Positions 15,506-29,900 of a stretch of DNA of 60,000 bases are shown here, in pieces. The notes beneath the pieces were generated by a model. That model saw only the letters and a program-made list of their open reading frames with translations. It was not told the origin of the DNA and did no database searches. The DNA is from Glandiceps talaboti (lineage: Eukaryota > Hemichordata > Enteropneusta > Spengelidae), in contig NC_135563.1 of assembly GCF_964340395.1 (NCBI RefSeq), forward strand, positions 3,578,422 to 3,638,421, given 5' to 3'. Each line of letters opens with the position of its first letter. The stretch's first letter is position 1. Both the position numbers and the translations under genes were made by a program.

Positions 15506-18500
15506 GTCATCAGATCTATAGTAGGAGATAACTAATGTACAATATACTATCACTTTCCTAGAGTCAGTCATCAGATCTATACTAGTTGATAACTAATGTA
15601 AAGTATACTATCACTTTCCTAGAGTCAGTCATCAGATCTATAGTAGGAGATAACTAATGTAAAGTATAATATCACTTTCCTAGAGTCAGTCATCAGATCT
15701 ATACTAGTTGATAACTAATGTAAAGTATACTATCACTTTCATAGAGTCAGTCATCAGATCTATACTAGTAGATAACTAATGTACAATATACTATCACTTT
15801 CCTAGAGTCAGTCATCAGATCTATACTAGTTGATAACTAATGTAAAGTATACTATCACTTTCCTAGAGTCAGTCATCAGATCTATACTAGGAGATAACTA
15901 ATGTAAAGTATACTATCACTTTCCTAGAGTCAGTCATCAGATCTATAGTAGGAGATAACTAATGTACAATATACTATCACTTTCCTAGAGTCAGTCATCA
16001 GATCTATACTAGTTGATAACTAATGTAAAGTATACTATCACTTTCCTAGAGTCAGTCATCAGATCTATACTAGGAGATAACTAATGTCAAGTACACTATC
16101 ACTTTCCTAGCTAGAGTCAGTCATCAGATCTATAGTAGGAGATAACTAATGTAAAGTACACTATCACTTTCCTAGAGTCAGTCATCAGATCTATAGTAGG
16201 AGATAACTAATGTAAAGTACACTATCACTTTCCTAGAGTCAGTCATCAGATCTATACTAGTTGATAACTAATGTAAAGTACACTATCACTTTCCTAGAGT
16301 CAGTCATCAGATCTATAGTAGTAGATAACTAATGTACAATATACTAGCACTTTTATAGAGTCAGTCATCAAATCTATAGTAGTAGATAACTAATGTACAA
16401 TATACAATCACTTTCATAGAGTCAGTCATCAGATCTGTAGTAGGAGATAACTAATGTACAATACACAATCACTTTCATAGAGTCAGTCATCAGATCTATA
16501 CTAGTAGATAACTAATGTACAATATACTAGCACTTTTATAGAGTCAGTCATCACATCTAGACTAGTAGATAACTAATGTAAAGTATACAATCACTTTCCT
16601 AGAGTCAGTCATCAGATCTATAGTAGGAGATAACTAATGTACAATATACTGTCACTTTCCTAGAGTCAGTCATCAGATCTATACTAGTTGATAACTAATG
16701 TAAAGTATACTATCACTTTCCTAGAGTCAGTCATCAGATCTATACTAGTTGATAACTAATGTAAAGTATACTATCACTTTCCTAGAGTCAGTCATCAGAT
16801 CTATACTAGTTGATAACTAATGTAAAGTATACTATCACTTTCCTAGAGTCAGTCATCAGATCTATACTAGGAGATAACTAATGTAAAGTATACTATCACT
16901 TTCCTAGAGTCAGTCATCAGATCTATAGTAGGAGATAACTAATGTACAATATACTATCACTTTCCTAGAGTCAGTCATCAGATCTATACTAGTTGATAAC
17001 TAATGTAAAGTATACTATCACTTTCCTAGAGTCAGTCATCAGATCTATACTAGGAGATAACTAATGTCAAGTACACTATCACTTTCCTAGCTAGAGTCAG
17101 TCATCAGATCTATAGTAGGAGATAACTAATGTAAAGTACACTATCACTTTCCTAGAGTCAGTCATCAGATCTATAGTAGGAGATAACTAATGTAAAGTAC
17201 ACTATCACTTTCCTAGAGTCAGTCATCAGATCTATACTAGTTGATAACTAATGTAAAGTACACTATCACTTTCCTAGAGTCAGTCATCAGATCTATAGTA
17301 GTAGATAACTAATGTACAATATACTAGCACTTTTATAGAGTCAGTCATCAAATCTATAGTAGTAGATAACTAATGTACAATATACAATCACTTTCATAGA
17401 GTCAGTCATCAGATCTGTAGTAGGAGATAACTAATGTACAATACACAATCACTTTCATAGAGTCAGTCATCAGATCTATACTAGTAGATAACTAATGTAC
17501 AATATACTAGCACTTTTATAGAGTCAGTCATCACATCTAGACTAGTAGATAACTAATGTAAAGTATACAATCACTTTCCTAGAGTCAGTCATCAGATCTA
17601 TAGTAGGAGATAACTAATGTACAATATACTGTCACTTTCCTAGAGTCAGTCATCAGATCTATACTAGTTGATAACTAATGTAAAGTATACTATCACTTTC
17701 CTAGAGTCAGTCATCAGATCTATACTAGTTGATAACTAATGTAAAGTATACTATCACTTTCATAGAGTCAGTCATCAGATCTATACTAGTAGATAACTAA
17801 TGTACAATATACTATCACTTTCCTAGAGTCAGTCATCAGATCTATACTAGTAGATAACTAATGTACAGTATACTATCACTTTCCTAGAGTCAGTCATCAG
17901 ATCTATACTAGTTGATAACTAATGTAAAGTATACTATCACTTTCCTAGAGTCAGTCATCATATCTATACTAGGAGATAACTAATGTAAAGTATACTATCA
18001 CTTTCCTAGAGTCAGTCATCAGATCTATACTAGTTGATAACTAATGTAAAGTATACTATCACTTTCCTAGAGTCAGTCATCAGATCTATACTAGGAGATA
18101 ACTAATGTAAAGTATACTATCACTTTCCTAGAGTCAGTCATCAGATCTATAGTAGGAGATAACTAATGTACAATATACTATCACTTTCCTAGAGTCAGTC
18201 ATCAGATCTATACTAGTTGATAACTAATGTAAAGTATACTATCACTTTCCTAGAGTCAGTCATCAGATCTATACTAGGAGATAACTAATGTCAAGTACAC
18301 TATCACTTTCCTAGCTAGAGTCAGTCATCAGATCTATAGTAGGAGATAACTAATGTAAAGTACACTATCACTTTCCTAGAGTCAGTCATCAGATCTATAG
18401 TAGGAGATAACTAATGTAAAGTACACTATCACTTTCCTAGAGTCAGTCATCAGATCTATACTAGTTGATAACTAATGTAAAGTACACTATCACTTTCCTA

Positions 18501-18689
18501 GAGTCAGTCATCAGATCTATAGTAGTAGATAACTAATGTACAATATACTAGCACTTTTATAGAGTCAGTCATCAAATCTATAGTAGTAGATAACTAATGT
18601 ACAATATACAATCACTTTCATAGAGTCAGTCATCAGATCTGTAGTAGGAGATAACTAATGTACAATACACAATCACTTTCAGAAAGTCA

Positions 18690-21600
18690 GTCATCAGATC
18701 TATACTAGTAGATAACTAATGTACAATATACTAGCACTTTTATAGAGTCAGTCATCACATCTAGACTAGTAGATAACTAATGTAAAGTATACAATCACTT
18801 TCCTAGAGTCAGTCATCAGATCTATAGTAGGAGATAACTAATGTACAATATACTGTCACTTTCCTAGAGTCAGTCATCAGATCTATACTAGTTGATAACT
18901 AATGTAAAGTATACTATCACTTTCCTAGAGTCAGTCATCAGATCTATACTAGTTGATAACTAATGTAAAGTATACTATCACTTTCATAGAGTCAGTCATC
19001 AGATCTATACTAGTAGATAACTAATGTACAATATACTATCACTTTCCTAGAGTCAGTCATCAGATCTATACTAGTAGATAACTAATGTACAGTATACTAT
19101 CACTTTCCTAGAGTCAGTCATCAGATCTATACTAGTTGATAACTAATGTAAAGTACACTATCACTTTCCTAGAGTCAGTCATCAGATCTATACTAGTAGA
19201 TAACTAATGTAAAGTACACTATTACTTTCCTAGAGTCAGTCATCAGATCTATAGTAGGAGATAACTAATGTAAAGTACACTATCACTTTCCTAGAGTCAG
19301 TCATCAGATCTATAGTAGGAGATAACTAATGTACAATATACTGTCACTTAAATTTCCTAGAGTCAGTCATCAGATCTATACTAGTTGATAACTAATGTAA
19401 AGTATACTATCACTTTCCTAGAGTCAGTCATCAGATCTATAGTAGGAGATAACTAATGTAAAGTACACTATCACTTTCCTAGAGTCAGTCATCAGATCTA
19501 TACTAGTTGATAACTAATGTAAAGTATACTATCACTTTCCTAGAGTCAGTCATCAGATCTATACTAGTAGATAACTAATGTACAATATACTATCACTTTC
19601 CTAGAGTCAGTCATCAGATCTATACTAGTTGATAACTAATGTAAAGTATACTATCACTTTCCTAGAGTCAGTCATCAGATCTATACTAGGAGATAACTAA
19701 TGTAAAGTACACTATCACTTTCCTAGAGTCAGTCATCAGATCTATAGTAGGAGATAACTAATGTAAAGTACACTATCACTTTCCTAGAGTCAGTCATCAG
19801 ATCTATACTAGTTGATAACTAATGTAAAGTACACTATCACTTTCCTAGAGTCAGTCATCAGATCTATAGTAGTAGATAACTAATGTACAATATACTAGCA
19901 CTTTTATAGAGTCAGTCATCAAATCTATAGTAGTAGATAACTAATGTACAATATACAATCACTTTCATAGAGTCAGTCATCAGATCTGTAGTAGGAGATA
20001 ACTAATGTACAATACACAATCACTTTCATAGAGTCAGTCATCAGATCTATACTAGTAGATAACTAATGTACAATATACTAGCACTTTTATAGAGTCAGTC
20101 ATCACATCTAGACTAGTAGATAACTAATGTAAAGTATACAATCACTTTCCTAGAGTCAGTCATCAGATCTATAGTAGGAGATAACTAATGTACAATATAC
20201 TGTCACTTTCCTAGAGTCAGTCATCAGATCTATACTAGTTGATAACTAATGTAAAGTATACTATCACTTTCCTAGAGTCAGTCATCAGATCTATACTAGT
20301 TGATAACTAATGTAAAGTATACTATCACTTTCCTAGAGTCAGTCATCAGATCTATACTAGTTGATAACTAATGTAAAGTATACTATCACTTTCCTAGAGT
20401 CAGTCATCAGATCTATACTAGGAGATAACTAATGTAAAGTATACTATCACTTTCCTAGAGTCAGTCATCAGATCTATAGTAGGAGATAACTAATGTACAA
20501 TATACTATCACTTTCCTAGAGTCAGTCATCAGATCTATACTAGTTGATAACTAATGTAAAGTATACTATCACTTTCCTAGAGTCAGTCATCAGATCTATA
20601 CTAGGAGATAACTAATGTCAAGTACACTATCACTTTCCTAGCTAGAGTCAGTCATCAGATCTATAGTAGGAGATAACTAATGTAAAGTACACTATCACTT
20701 TCCTAGAGTCAGTCATCAGATCTATAGTAGGAGATAACTAATGTAAAGTACACTATCACTTTCCTAGAGTCAGTCATCAGATCTATACTAGTTGATAACT
20801 AATGTAAAGTACACTATCACTTTCCTAGAGTCAGTCATCAGATCTATAGTAGTAGATAACTAATGTACAATATACTAGCACTTTTATAGAGTCAGTCATC
20901 AAATCTATAGTAGTAGATAACTAATGTACAATATACAATCACTTTCATAGAGTCAGTCATCAGATCTGTAGTAGGAGATAACTAATGTACAATACACAAT
21001 CACTTTCATAGAGTCAGTCATCAGATCTATACTAGTAGATAACTAATGTACAATATACTAGCACTTTTATTGAGTCAGTCATCACATCTAGACTAGTAGA
21101 TAACTAATGTAAAGTATACAATCACTTTCCTAGAGTCAGTCATCAGATCTATAGTAGGAGATAACTAATGTACAATATACTGTCACTTTCCTAGAGTCAG
21201 TCATCAGATCTATACTAGTTGATAACTAATGTAAAGTATACTATCACTTTCCTAGAGTCAGTCATCAGATCTATACTAGTTGATAACTAATGTAAAGTAC
21301 ACTATCACTTTCATAGAGTCAGTCATCAGATCTATACTAGTAGATAACTAATGTACAATATACTAGCACTTTTATAGAGTCAGTCATCACATCTAGACTA
21401 GTAGATAACTAATGTAAAGTATACAATCACTTTCCTAGAGTCAGTCATCAGATCTATAGTAGGAGATAACTAATGTACAATATACTGTCACTTTCCTAGA
21501 GTCAGTCATCAGATCTATACTAGTTGATAACTAATGTAAAGTATACTATCACTTTCCTAGAGTCAGTCATCAGATCTATACTAGTTGATAACTAATGTAA

Positions 21601-23953
21601 AGTATACTATCACTTTCATAGAGTCAGTCATCAGATCTATACTAGTAGATAACTAATGTACAATATACTATCACTTTCCTAGAGTCAGTCATCAGATCTA
21701 TACTAGTAGATAACTAATGTACAGTATACTATCACTTTCCTAGAGTCAGTCATCAGATCTATACTAGTTGATAACTAATGTAAAGTACACTATCACTTTC
21801 CTAGAGTCAGTCATCAGATCTATACTAGTAGATAACTAATGTAAAGTACACTATTACTTTCCTAGAGTCAGTCATCAGATCTATAGTAGGAGATAACTAA
21901 TGTAAAGTACACTATCACTTTCCTAGAGTCAGTCATCAGATCTATAGTAGGAGATAACTAATGTACAATATACTGTCACTTAAATTTCCTAGAGTCAGTC
22001 ATCAGATCTATACTAGTTGATAACTAATGTAAAGTATACTATCACTTTCCTAGAGTCAGTCATCAGATCTATAGTAGGAGATAACTAATGTAAAGTACAC
22101 TATCACTTTCCTAGAGTCAGTCATCAGATCTATACTAGTTGATAACTAATGTAAAGTATACTATCACTTTCCTAGAGTCAGTCATCAGATCTATACTAGT
22201 AGATAACTAATGTACAATATACTATCACTTTCCTAGAGTCAGTCATCAGATCTATACTAGTTGATAACTAATGTAAAGTATACTATCACTTTCCTAGAGT
22301 CAGTCATCAGATCTATACTAGGAGATAACTAATGTAAAGTACACTATCACTTTCCTAGAGTCAGTCATCAGATCTATAGTAGGAGATAACTAATGTAAAG
22401 TACACTATCACTTTCCTAGAGTCAGTCATCAGATCTATACTAGTTGATAACTAATGTAAAGTACACTATCACTTTCCTAGAGTCAGTCATCAGATCTATA
22501 GTAGTAGATAACTAATGTACAATATACTAGCACTTTTATAGAGTCAGTCATCAAATCTATAGTAGTAGATAACTAATGTACAATATACAATCACTTTCAT
22601 AGAGTCAGTCATCAGATCTGTAGTAGGAGATAACTAATGTACAATACACAATCACTTTCATAGAGTCAGTCATCAGATCTATACTAGTAGATAACTAATG
22701 TACAATATACTAGCACTTTTATAGAGTCAGTCATCACATCTAGACTAGTAGATAACTAATGTAAAGTATACAATCACTTTCCTAGAGTCAGTCATCAGAT
22801 CTATAGTAGGAGATAACTAATGTACAATATACTGTCACTTTCCTAGAGTCAGTCATCAGATCTATACTAGTTGATAACTAATGTAAAGTATACTATCACT
22901 TTCCTAGAGTCAGTCATCAGATCTATACTAGTTGATAACTAATGTAAAGTATACTATCACTTTCCTAGAGTCAGTCATCAGATCTATACTAGTTGATAAC
23001 TAATGTAAAGTATACTATCACTTTCTTAGAGTCAGTCATCAGATCTATACTAGGAGATAACTAATGTAAAGTATACTATCACTTTCCTAGAGTCAGTCAT
23101 CAGATCTATAGTAGGAGATAACTAATGTACAATATACTATCACTTTCCTAGAGTCAGTCATCAGATCTATACTAGTTGATAACTAATGTAAAGTATACTA
23201 TCACTTTCCTAGAGTCAGTCATCAGATCTATACTAGGAGATAACTAATGTCAAGTACACTATCACTTTCCTAGCTAGAGTCAGTCATCAGATCTATAGTA
23301 GGAGATAACTAATGTAAAGTACACTATCACTTTCCTAGAGTCAGTCATCAGATCTATAGTAGGAGATAACTAATGTAAAGTACACTATCACTTTCCTAGA
23401 GTCAGTCATCAGATCTATACTAGTTGATAACTAATGTAAAGTACACTATCACTTTCCTAGAGTCAGTCATCAGATCTATAGTAGTAGATAACTAATGTAC
23501 AATATACTAGCACTTTTATAGAGTCAGTCATCAAATCTATAGTAGTAGATAACTAATGTACAATATACAATCACTTTCATAGAGTCAGTCATCAGATCTG
23601 TAGTAGGAGATAACTAATGTACAATACACAATCACTTTCATAGAGTCAGTCATCAGATCTATACTAGTAGATAACTAATGTACAATATACTAGCACTTTT
23701 ATTGAGTCAGTCATCACATCTAGACTAGTAGATAACTAATGTAAAGTATACAATCACTTTCCTAGAGTCAGTCATCAGATCTATAGTAGGAGATAACTAA
23801 TGTACAATATACTGTCACTTTCCTAGAGTCAGTCATCAGATCTATACTAGTTGATAACTAATGTAAAGTATACTATCACTTTCCTAGAGTCAGTCATCAG
23901 ATCTATACTAGTTGATAACTAATGTAAAGTACACTATCACTTTCTTAGAGTCA
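18690..23953. repeat. 2,632-bp tandem duplication within the 61-bp array
   Basis: Blocks of about 18,690-21,321 and 21,322-23,953 match at an offset of 2,632. The AAAT marker is at 19,345 and 21,977, and the private variant TTTTATTGAGTCAG at about 21,065 and 23,697. The same 2,632-bp step recurs downstream: the AAAT marker at 41,209 and 43,841, and the CATCATATCTATAC monomer near 39,822 and 42,454. This shows that the block was itself recopied. Upstream, shorter steps of 980 bp (GTCAAGTACAC at about 16,086 and 17,066) and 1,224 bp reach the same block. Confidence 0.75.
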
Positions 23954-26900
23954 GTCATCAGATCTATAGTAGGAGATAACTAATGTAAAGTACACTATCA
24001 CTTTCCTAGAGTCAGTCATCAGATCTATACTAGTTGATAACTAATGTAAAGTACACTATCACTTTCCTAGAGTCAGTCATCAGATCTATAGTAGTAGATA
24101 ACTAATGTACAATATACTAGCACTTTTATAGAGTCAGTCATCAAATCTATAGTAGTAGATAACTAATGTACAATATACAATCACTTTCATAGAGTCAGTC
24201 ATCAGATCTGTAGTAGGAGATAACTAATGTACAATACACAATCACTTTCATAGAGTCAGTCATCAGATCTATACTAGTAGATAACTAATGTACAATATAC
24301 TAGCACTTTTATAGAGTCAGTCATCACATCTAGACTAGTAGATAACTAATGTAAAGTATACAATCACTTTCCTAGAGTCAGTCATCAGATCTATAGTAGG
24401 AGATAACTAATGTACAATATACTGTCACTTTCCTAGAGTCAGTCATCAGATCTATACTAGTTGATAACTAATGTAAAGTATACTATCACTTTCCTAGAGT
24501 CAGTCATCAGATCTATACTAGTTGATAACTAATGTAAAGTATACTATCACTTTCATAGAGTCAGTCATCAGATCTATACTAGTAGATAACTAATGTACAA
24601 TATACTATCACTTTCCTAGAGTCAGTCATCAGATCTATACTAGTAGATAACTAATGTACAGTATACTATCACTTTCCTAGAGTCAGTCATCAGATCTATA
24701 CTAGTTGATAACTAATGTAAAGTATACTATCACTTTCCTAGAGTCAGTCATCATATCTATACTAGGAGATAACTAATGTAAAGTATACTATCACTTTCCT
24801 AGAGTCAGTCATCAGATCTATACTAGTAGATAACTAATGTACAATATACTAGCACTTTTATAGAGTCAGTCATCACATCTAGACTAGTAGATAACTAATG
24901 TAAAGTATACAATCACTTTCATAGAGTCAGTCATCAGATCTATAGTAGTAGATAACTAATGTAAAGTACACTATCACTTTCCTAGAGTCAGTCATCAGAT
25001 CTATACTAGTAGATAACTAATGTAAAGTACACTATTACTTTCCTAGAGTCAGTCATCAGATCTATAGTAGGAGATAACTAATGTAAAGTACACTATCACT
25101 TTCCTAGAGTCAGTCATCAGATCTATAGTAGGAGATAACTAATGTACAATATACTGTCACTTAAATTTCCTAGAGTCAGTCATCAGATCTATACTAGTTG
25201 ATAACTAATGTAAAGTATACTATCACTTTCCTAGAGTCAGTCATCAGATCTATAGTAGGAGATAACTAATGTAAAGTACACTATCACTTTCCTAGAGTCA
25301 GTCATCAGATCTATACTAGTTGATAACTAATGTAAAGTATACTATCACTTTCCTAGAGTCAGTCATCAGATCTATACTAGTAGATAACTAATGTACAATA
25401 TACTATCACTTTCCTAGAGTCAGTCATCAGATCTATACTAGTTGATAACTAATGTAAAGTATACTATCACTTTCCTAGAGTCAGTCATCAGATCTATACT
25501 AGGAGATAACTAATGTAAAGTATACTATCACTTTCCTAGAGTCAGTCATCAGATCTATAGTAGGAGATAACTAATGTACAATATACTATCACTTTCCTAG
25601 AGTCAGTCATCAGATCTATACTAGTTGATAACTAATGTAAAGTATACTATCACTTTCCTAGAGTCAGTCATCAGATCTATAGTAGGAGATAACTAATGTA
25701 AAGTATAATATCACTTTCCTAGAGTCAGTCATCAGATCTATACTAGTTGATAACTAATGTAAAGTATACTATCACTTTCATAGAGTCAGTCATCAGATCT
25801 ATACTAGTAGATAACTAATGTACAATATACTATCACTTTCCTAGAGTCAGTCATCAGATCTATACTAGTTGATAACTAATGTAAAGTATACTATCACTTT
25901 CCTAGAGTCAGTCATCAGATCTATACTAGGAGATAACTAATGTAAAGTATACTATCACTTTCCTAGAGTCAGTCATCAGATCTATAGTAGGAGATAACTA
26001 ATGTACAATATACTATCACTTTCCTAGAGTCAGTCATCAGATCTATACTAGTTGATAACTAATGTAAAGTATACTATCACTTTCCTAGAGTCAGTCATCA
26101 GATCTATACTAGGAGATAACTAATGTCAAGTACACTATCACTTTCCTAGCTAGAGTCAGTCATCAGATCTATAGTAGGAGATAACTAATGTAAAGTACAC
26201 TATCACTTTCCTAGAGTCAGTCATCAGATCTATAGTAGGAGATAACTAATGTAAAGTACACTATCACTTTCCTAGAGTCAGTCATCAGATCTATACTAGT
26301 TGATAACTAATGTAAAGTACACTATCACTTTCCTAGAGTCAGTCATCAGATCTATAGTAGTAGATAACTAATGTACAATATACTAGCACTTTTATAGAGT
26401 CAGTCATCAAATCTATAGTAGTAGATAACTAATGTACAATATACAATCACTTTCATAGAGTCAGTCATCAGATCTGTAGTAGGAGATAACTAATGTACAA
26501 TACACAATCACTTTCATAGAGTCAGTCATCAGATCTATACTAGTAGATAACTAATGTACAATATACTAGCACTTTTATAGAGTCAGTCATCACATCTAGA
26601 CTAGTAGATAACTAATGTAAAGTATACAATCACTTTCCTAGAGTCAGTCATCAGATCTATAGTAGGAGATAACTAATGTACAATATACTGTCACTTTCCT
26701 AGAGTCAGTCATCAGATCTATACTAGTTGATAACTAATGTAAAGTATACTATCACTTTCCTAGAGTCAGTCATCAGATCTATACTAGTTGATAACTAATG
26801 TAAAGTATACTATCACTTTCATAGAGTCAGTCATCAGATCTATACTAGTAGATAACTAATGTACAATATACTATCACTTTCCTAGAGTCAGTCATCAGAT

Positions 26901-29900
26901 CTATACTAGTAGATAACTAATGTACAGTATACTATCACTTTCCTAGAGTCAGTCATCAGATCTATACTAGTTGATAACTAATGTAAAGTATACTATCACT
27001 TTCCTAGAGTCAGTCATCATATCTATACTAGGAGATAACTAATGTAAAGTATACTATCACTTTCCTAGAGTCAGTCATCAGATCTATACTAGTAGATAAC
27101 TAATGTACAATATACTAGCACTTTTATAGAGTCAGTCATCACATCTAGACTAGTAGATAACTAATGTAAAGTATACAATCACTTTCCTAGAGTCAGTCAT
27201 CAGATCTATAGTAGGAGATAACTAATGTACAATATACTGTCACTTTCCTAGAGTCAGTCATCAGATCTATACTAGTAGATAACTAATGTACAGTATACTA
27301 TCACTTTCCTAGAGTCAGTCATCAGATCTATACTAGTTGATAACTAATGTAAAGTACACTATCACTTTCCTAGAGTCAGTCATCAGATCTATACTAGTAG
27401 ATAACTAATGTAAAGTACACTATTACTTTCCTAGAGTCAGTCATCAGATCTATAGTAGGAGATAACTAATGTAAAGTACACTATCACTTTCCTAGAGTCA
27501 GTCATCAGATCTATAGTAGGAGATAACTAATGTACAATATACTGTCACTTAAATTTCCTAGAGTCAGTCATCAGATCTATACTAGTTGATAACTAATGTA
27601 AAGTATACTATCACTTTCCTAGAGTCAGTCATCAGATCTATAGTAGGAGATAACTAATGTAAAGTACACTATCACTTTCCTAGAGTCAGTCATCAGATCT
27701 ATACTAGTTGATAACTAATGTAAAGTATACTATCACTTTCCTAGAGTCAGTCATCAGATCTATACTAGTAGATAACTAATGTACAATATACTACTAGTAT
27801 CACTTTCCTAGAGTCAGTCATCAGATCTATACTAGTTGATAACTAATGTAAAGTATACTATCACTTTCCTAGAGTCAGTCATCAGATCTATACTAGGAGA
27901 TAACTAATGTAAAGTATACTATCACTTTCCTAGAGTCAGTCATCAGATCTATAGTAGGAGATAACTAATGTACAATATACTATCACTTTCCTAGAGTCAG
28001 TCATCAGATCTATACTAGTTGATAACTAATGTAAAGTATACTATCACTTTCCTAGAGTCAGTCATCAGATCTATAGTAGGAGATAACTAATGTAAAGTAT
28101 AATATCACTTTCCTAGAGTCAGTCATCAGATCTATACTAGTTGATAACTAATGTAAAGTATACTATCACTTTCATAGAGTCAGTCATCAGATCTATACTA
28201 GTAGATAACTAATGTACAATATACTATCACTTTCCTAGAGTCAGTCATCAGATCTATACTAGTTGATAACTAATGTAAAGTATACTATCACTTTCCTAGA
28301 GTCAGTCATCAGATCTATACTAGGAGATAACTAATGTAAAGTATACTATCACTTTCCTAGAGTCAGTCATCAGATCTATAGTAGGAGATAACTAATGTAC
28401 AATATACTATCACTTTCCTAGAGTCAGTCATCAGATCTATACTAGTTGATAACTAATGTAAAGTATACTATCACTTTCCTAGAGTCAGTCATCAGATCTA
28501 TACTAGGAGATAACTAATGTCAAGTACACTATCACTTTCCTAGCTAGAGTCAGTCATCAGATCTATAGTAGGAGATAACTAATGTAAAGTACACTATCAC
28601 TTTCCTAGAGTCAGTCATCAGATCTATAGTAGGAGATAACTAATGTAAAGTACACTATCACTTTCCTAGAGTCAGTCATCAGATCTATACTAGTTGATAA
28701 CTAATGTAAAGTACACTATCACTTTCCTAGAGTCAGTCATCAGATCTATAGTAGTAGATAACTAATGTACAATATACTAGCACTTTTATAGAGTCAGTCA
28801 TCAAATCTATAGTAGTAGATAACTAATGTACAATATACAATCACTTTCATAGAGTCAGTCATCAGATCTGTAGTAGGAGATAACTAATGTACAATACACA
28901 ATCACTTTCATAGAGTCAGTCATCAGATCTATACTAGTAGATAACTAATGTACAATATACTAGCACTTTTATAGAGTCAGTCATCACATCTAGACTAGTA
29001 GATAACTAATGTAAAGTATACAATCACTTTCCTAGAGTCAGTCATCAGATCTATAGTAGGAGATAACTAATGTACAATATACTGTCACTTTCCTAGAGTC
29101 AGTCATCAGATCTATACTAGTTGATAACTAATGTAAAGTATACTATCACTTTCCTAGAGTCAGTCATCAGATCTATACTAGTTGATAACTAATGTAAAGT
29201 ATACTATCACTTTCCTAGAGTCAGTCATCAGATCTATACTAGTTGATAACTAATGTAAAGTATACTATCACTTTCCTAGAGTCAGTCATCAGATCTATAC
29301 TAGGAGATAACTAATGTAAAGTATACTATCACTTTCCTAGAGTCAGTCATCAGATCTATAGTAGGAGATAACTAATGTACAATATACTATCACTTTCCTA
29401 GAGTCAGTCATCAGATCTATACTAGTTGATAACTAATGTAAAGTATACTATCACTTTCCTAGAGTTAGTCATCAGATCTATACTAGGAGATAACTAATGT
29501 CAAGTACACTATCACTTTCCTAGCTAGAGTCAGTCATCAGATCTATAGTAGGAGATAACTAATGTAAAGTACACTATCACTTTCCTAGAGTCAGTCATCA
29601 GATCTATAGTAGGAGATAACTAATGTAAAGTACACTATCACTTTCCTAGAGTCAGTCATCAGATCTATACTAGTTGATAACTAATGTAAAGTACACTATC
29701 ACTTTCCTAGAGTCAGTCATCAGATCTATAGTAGTAGATAACTAATGTACAATATACTAGCACTTTTATAGAGTCAGTCATCAAATCTATAGTAGTAGAT
29801 AACTAATGTACAATATACAATCACTTTCATAGAGTCAGTCATCAGATCTGTAGTAGGAGATAACTAATGTACAATACACAATCACTTTCATAGAGTCAGT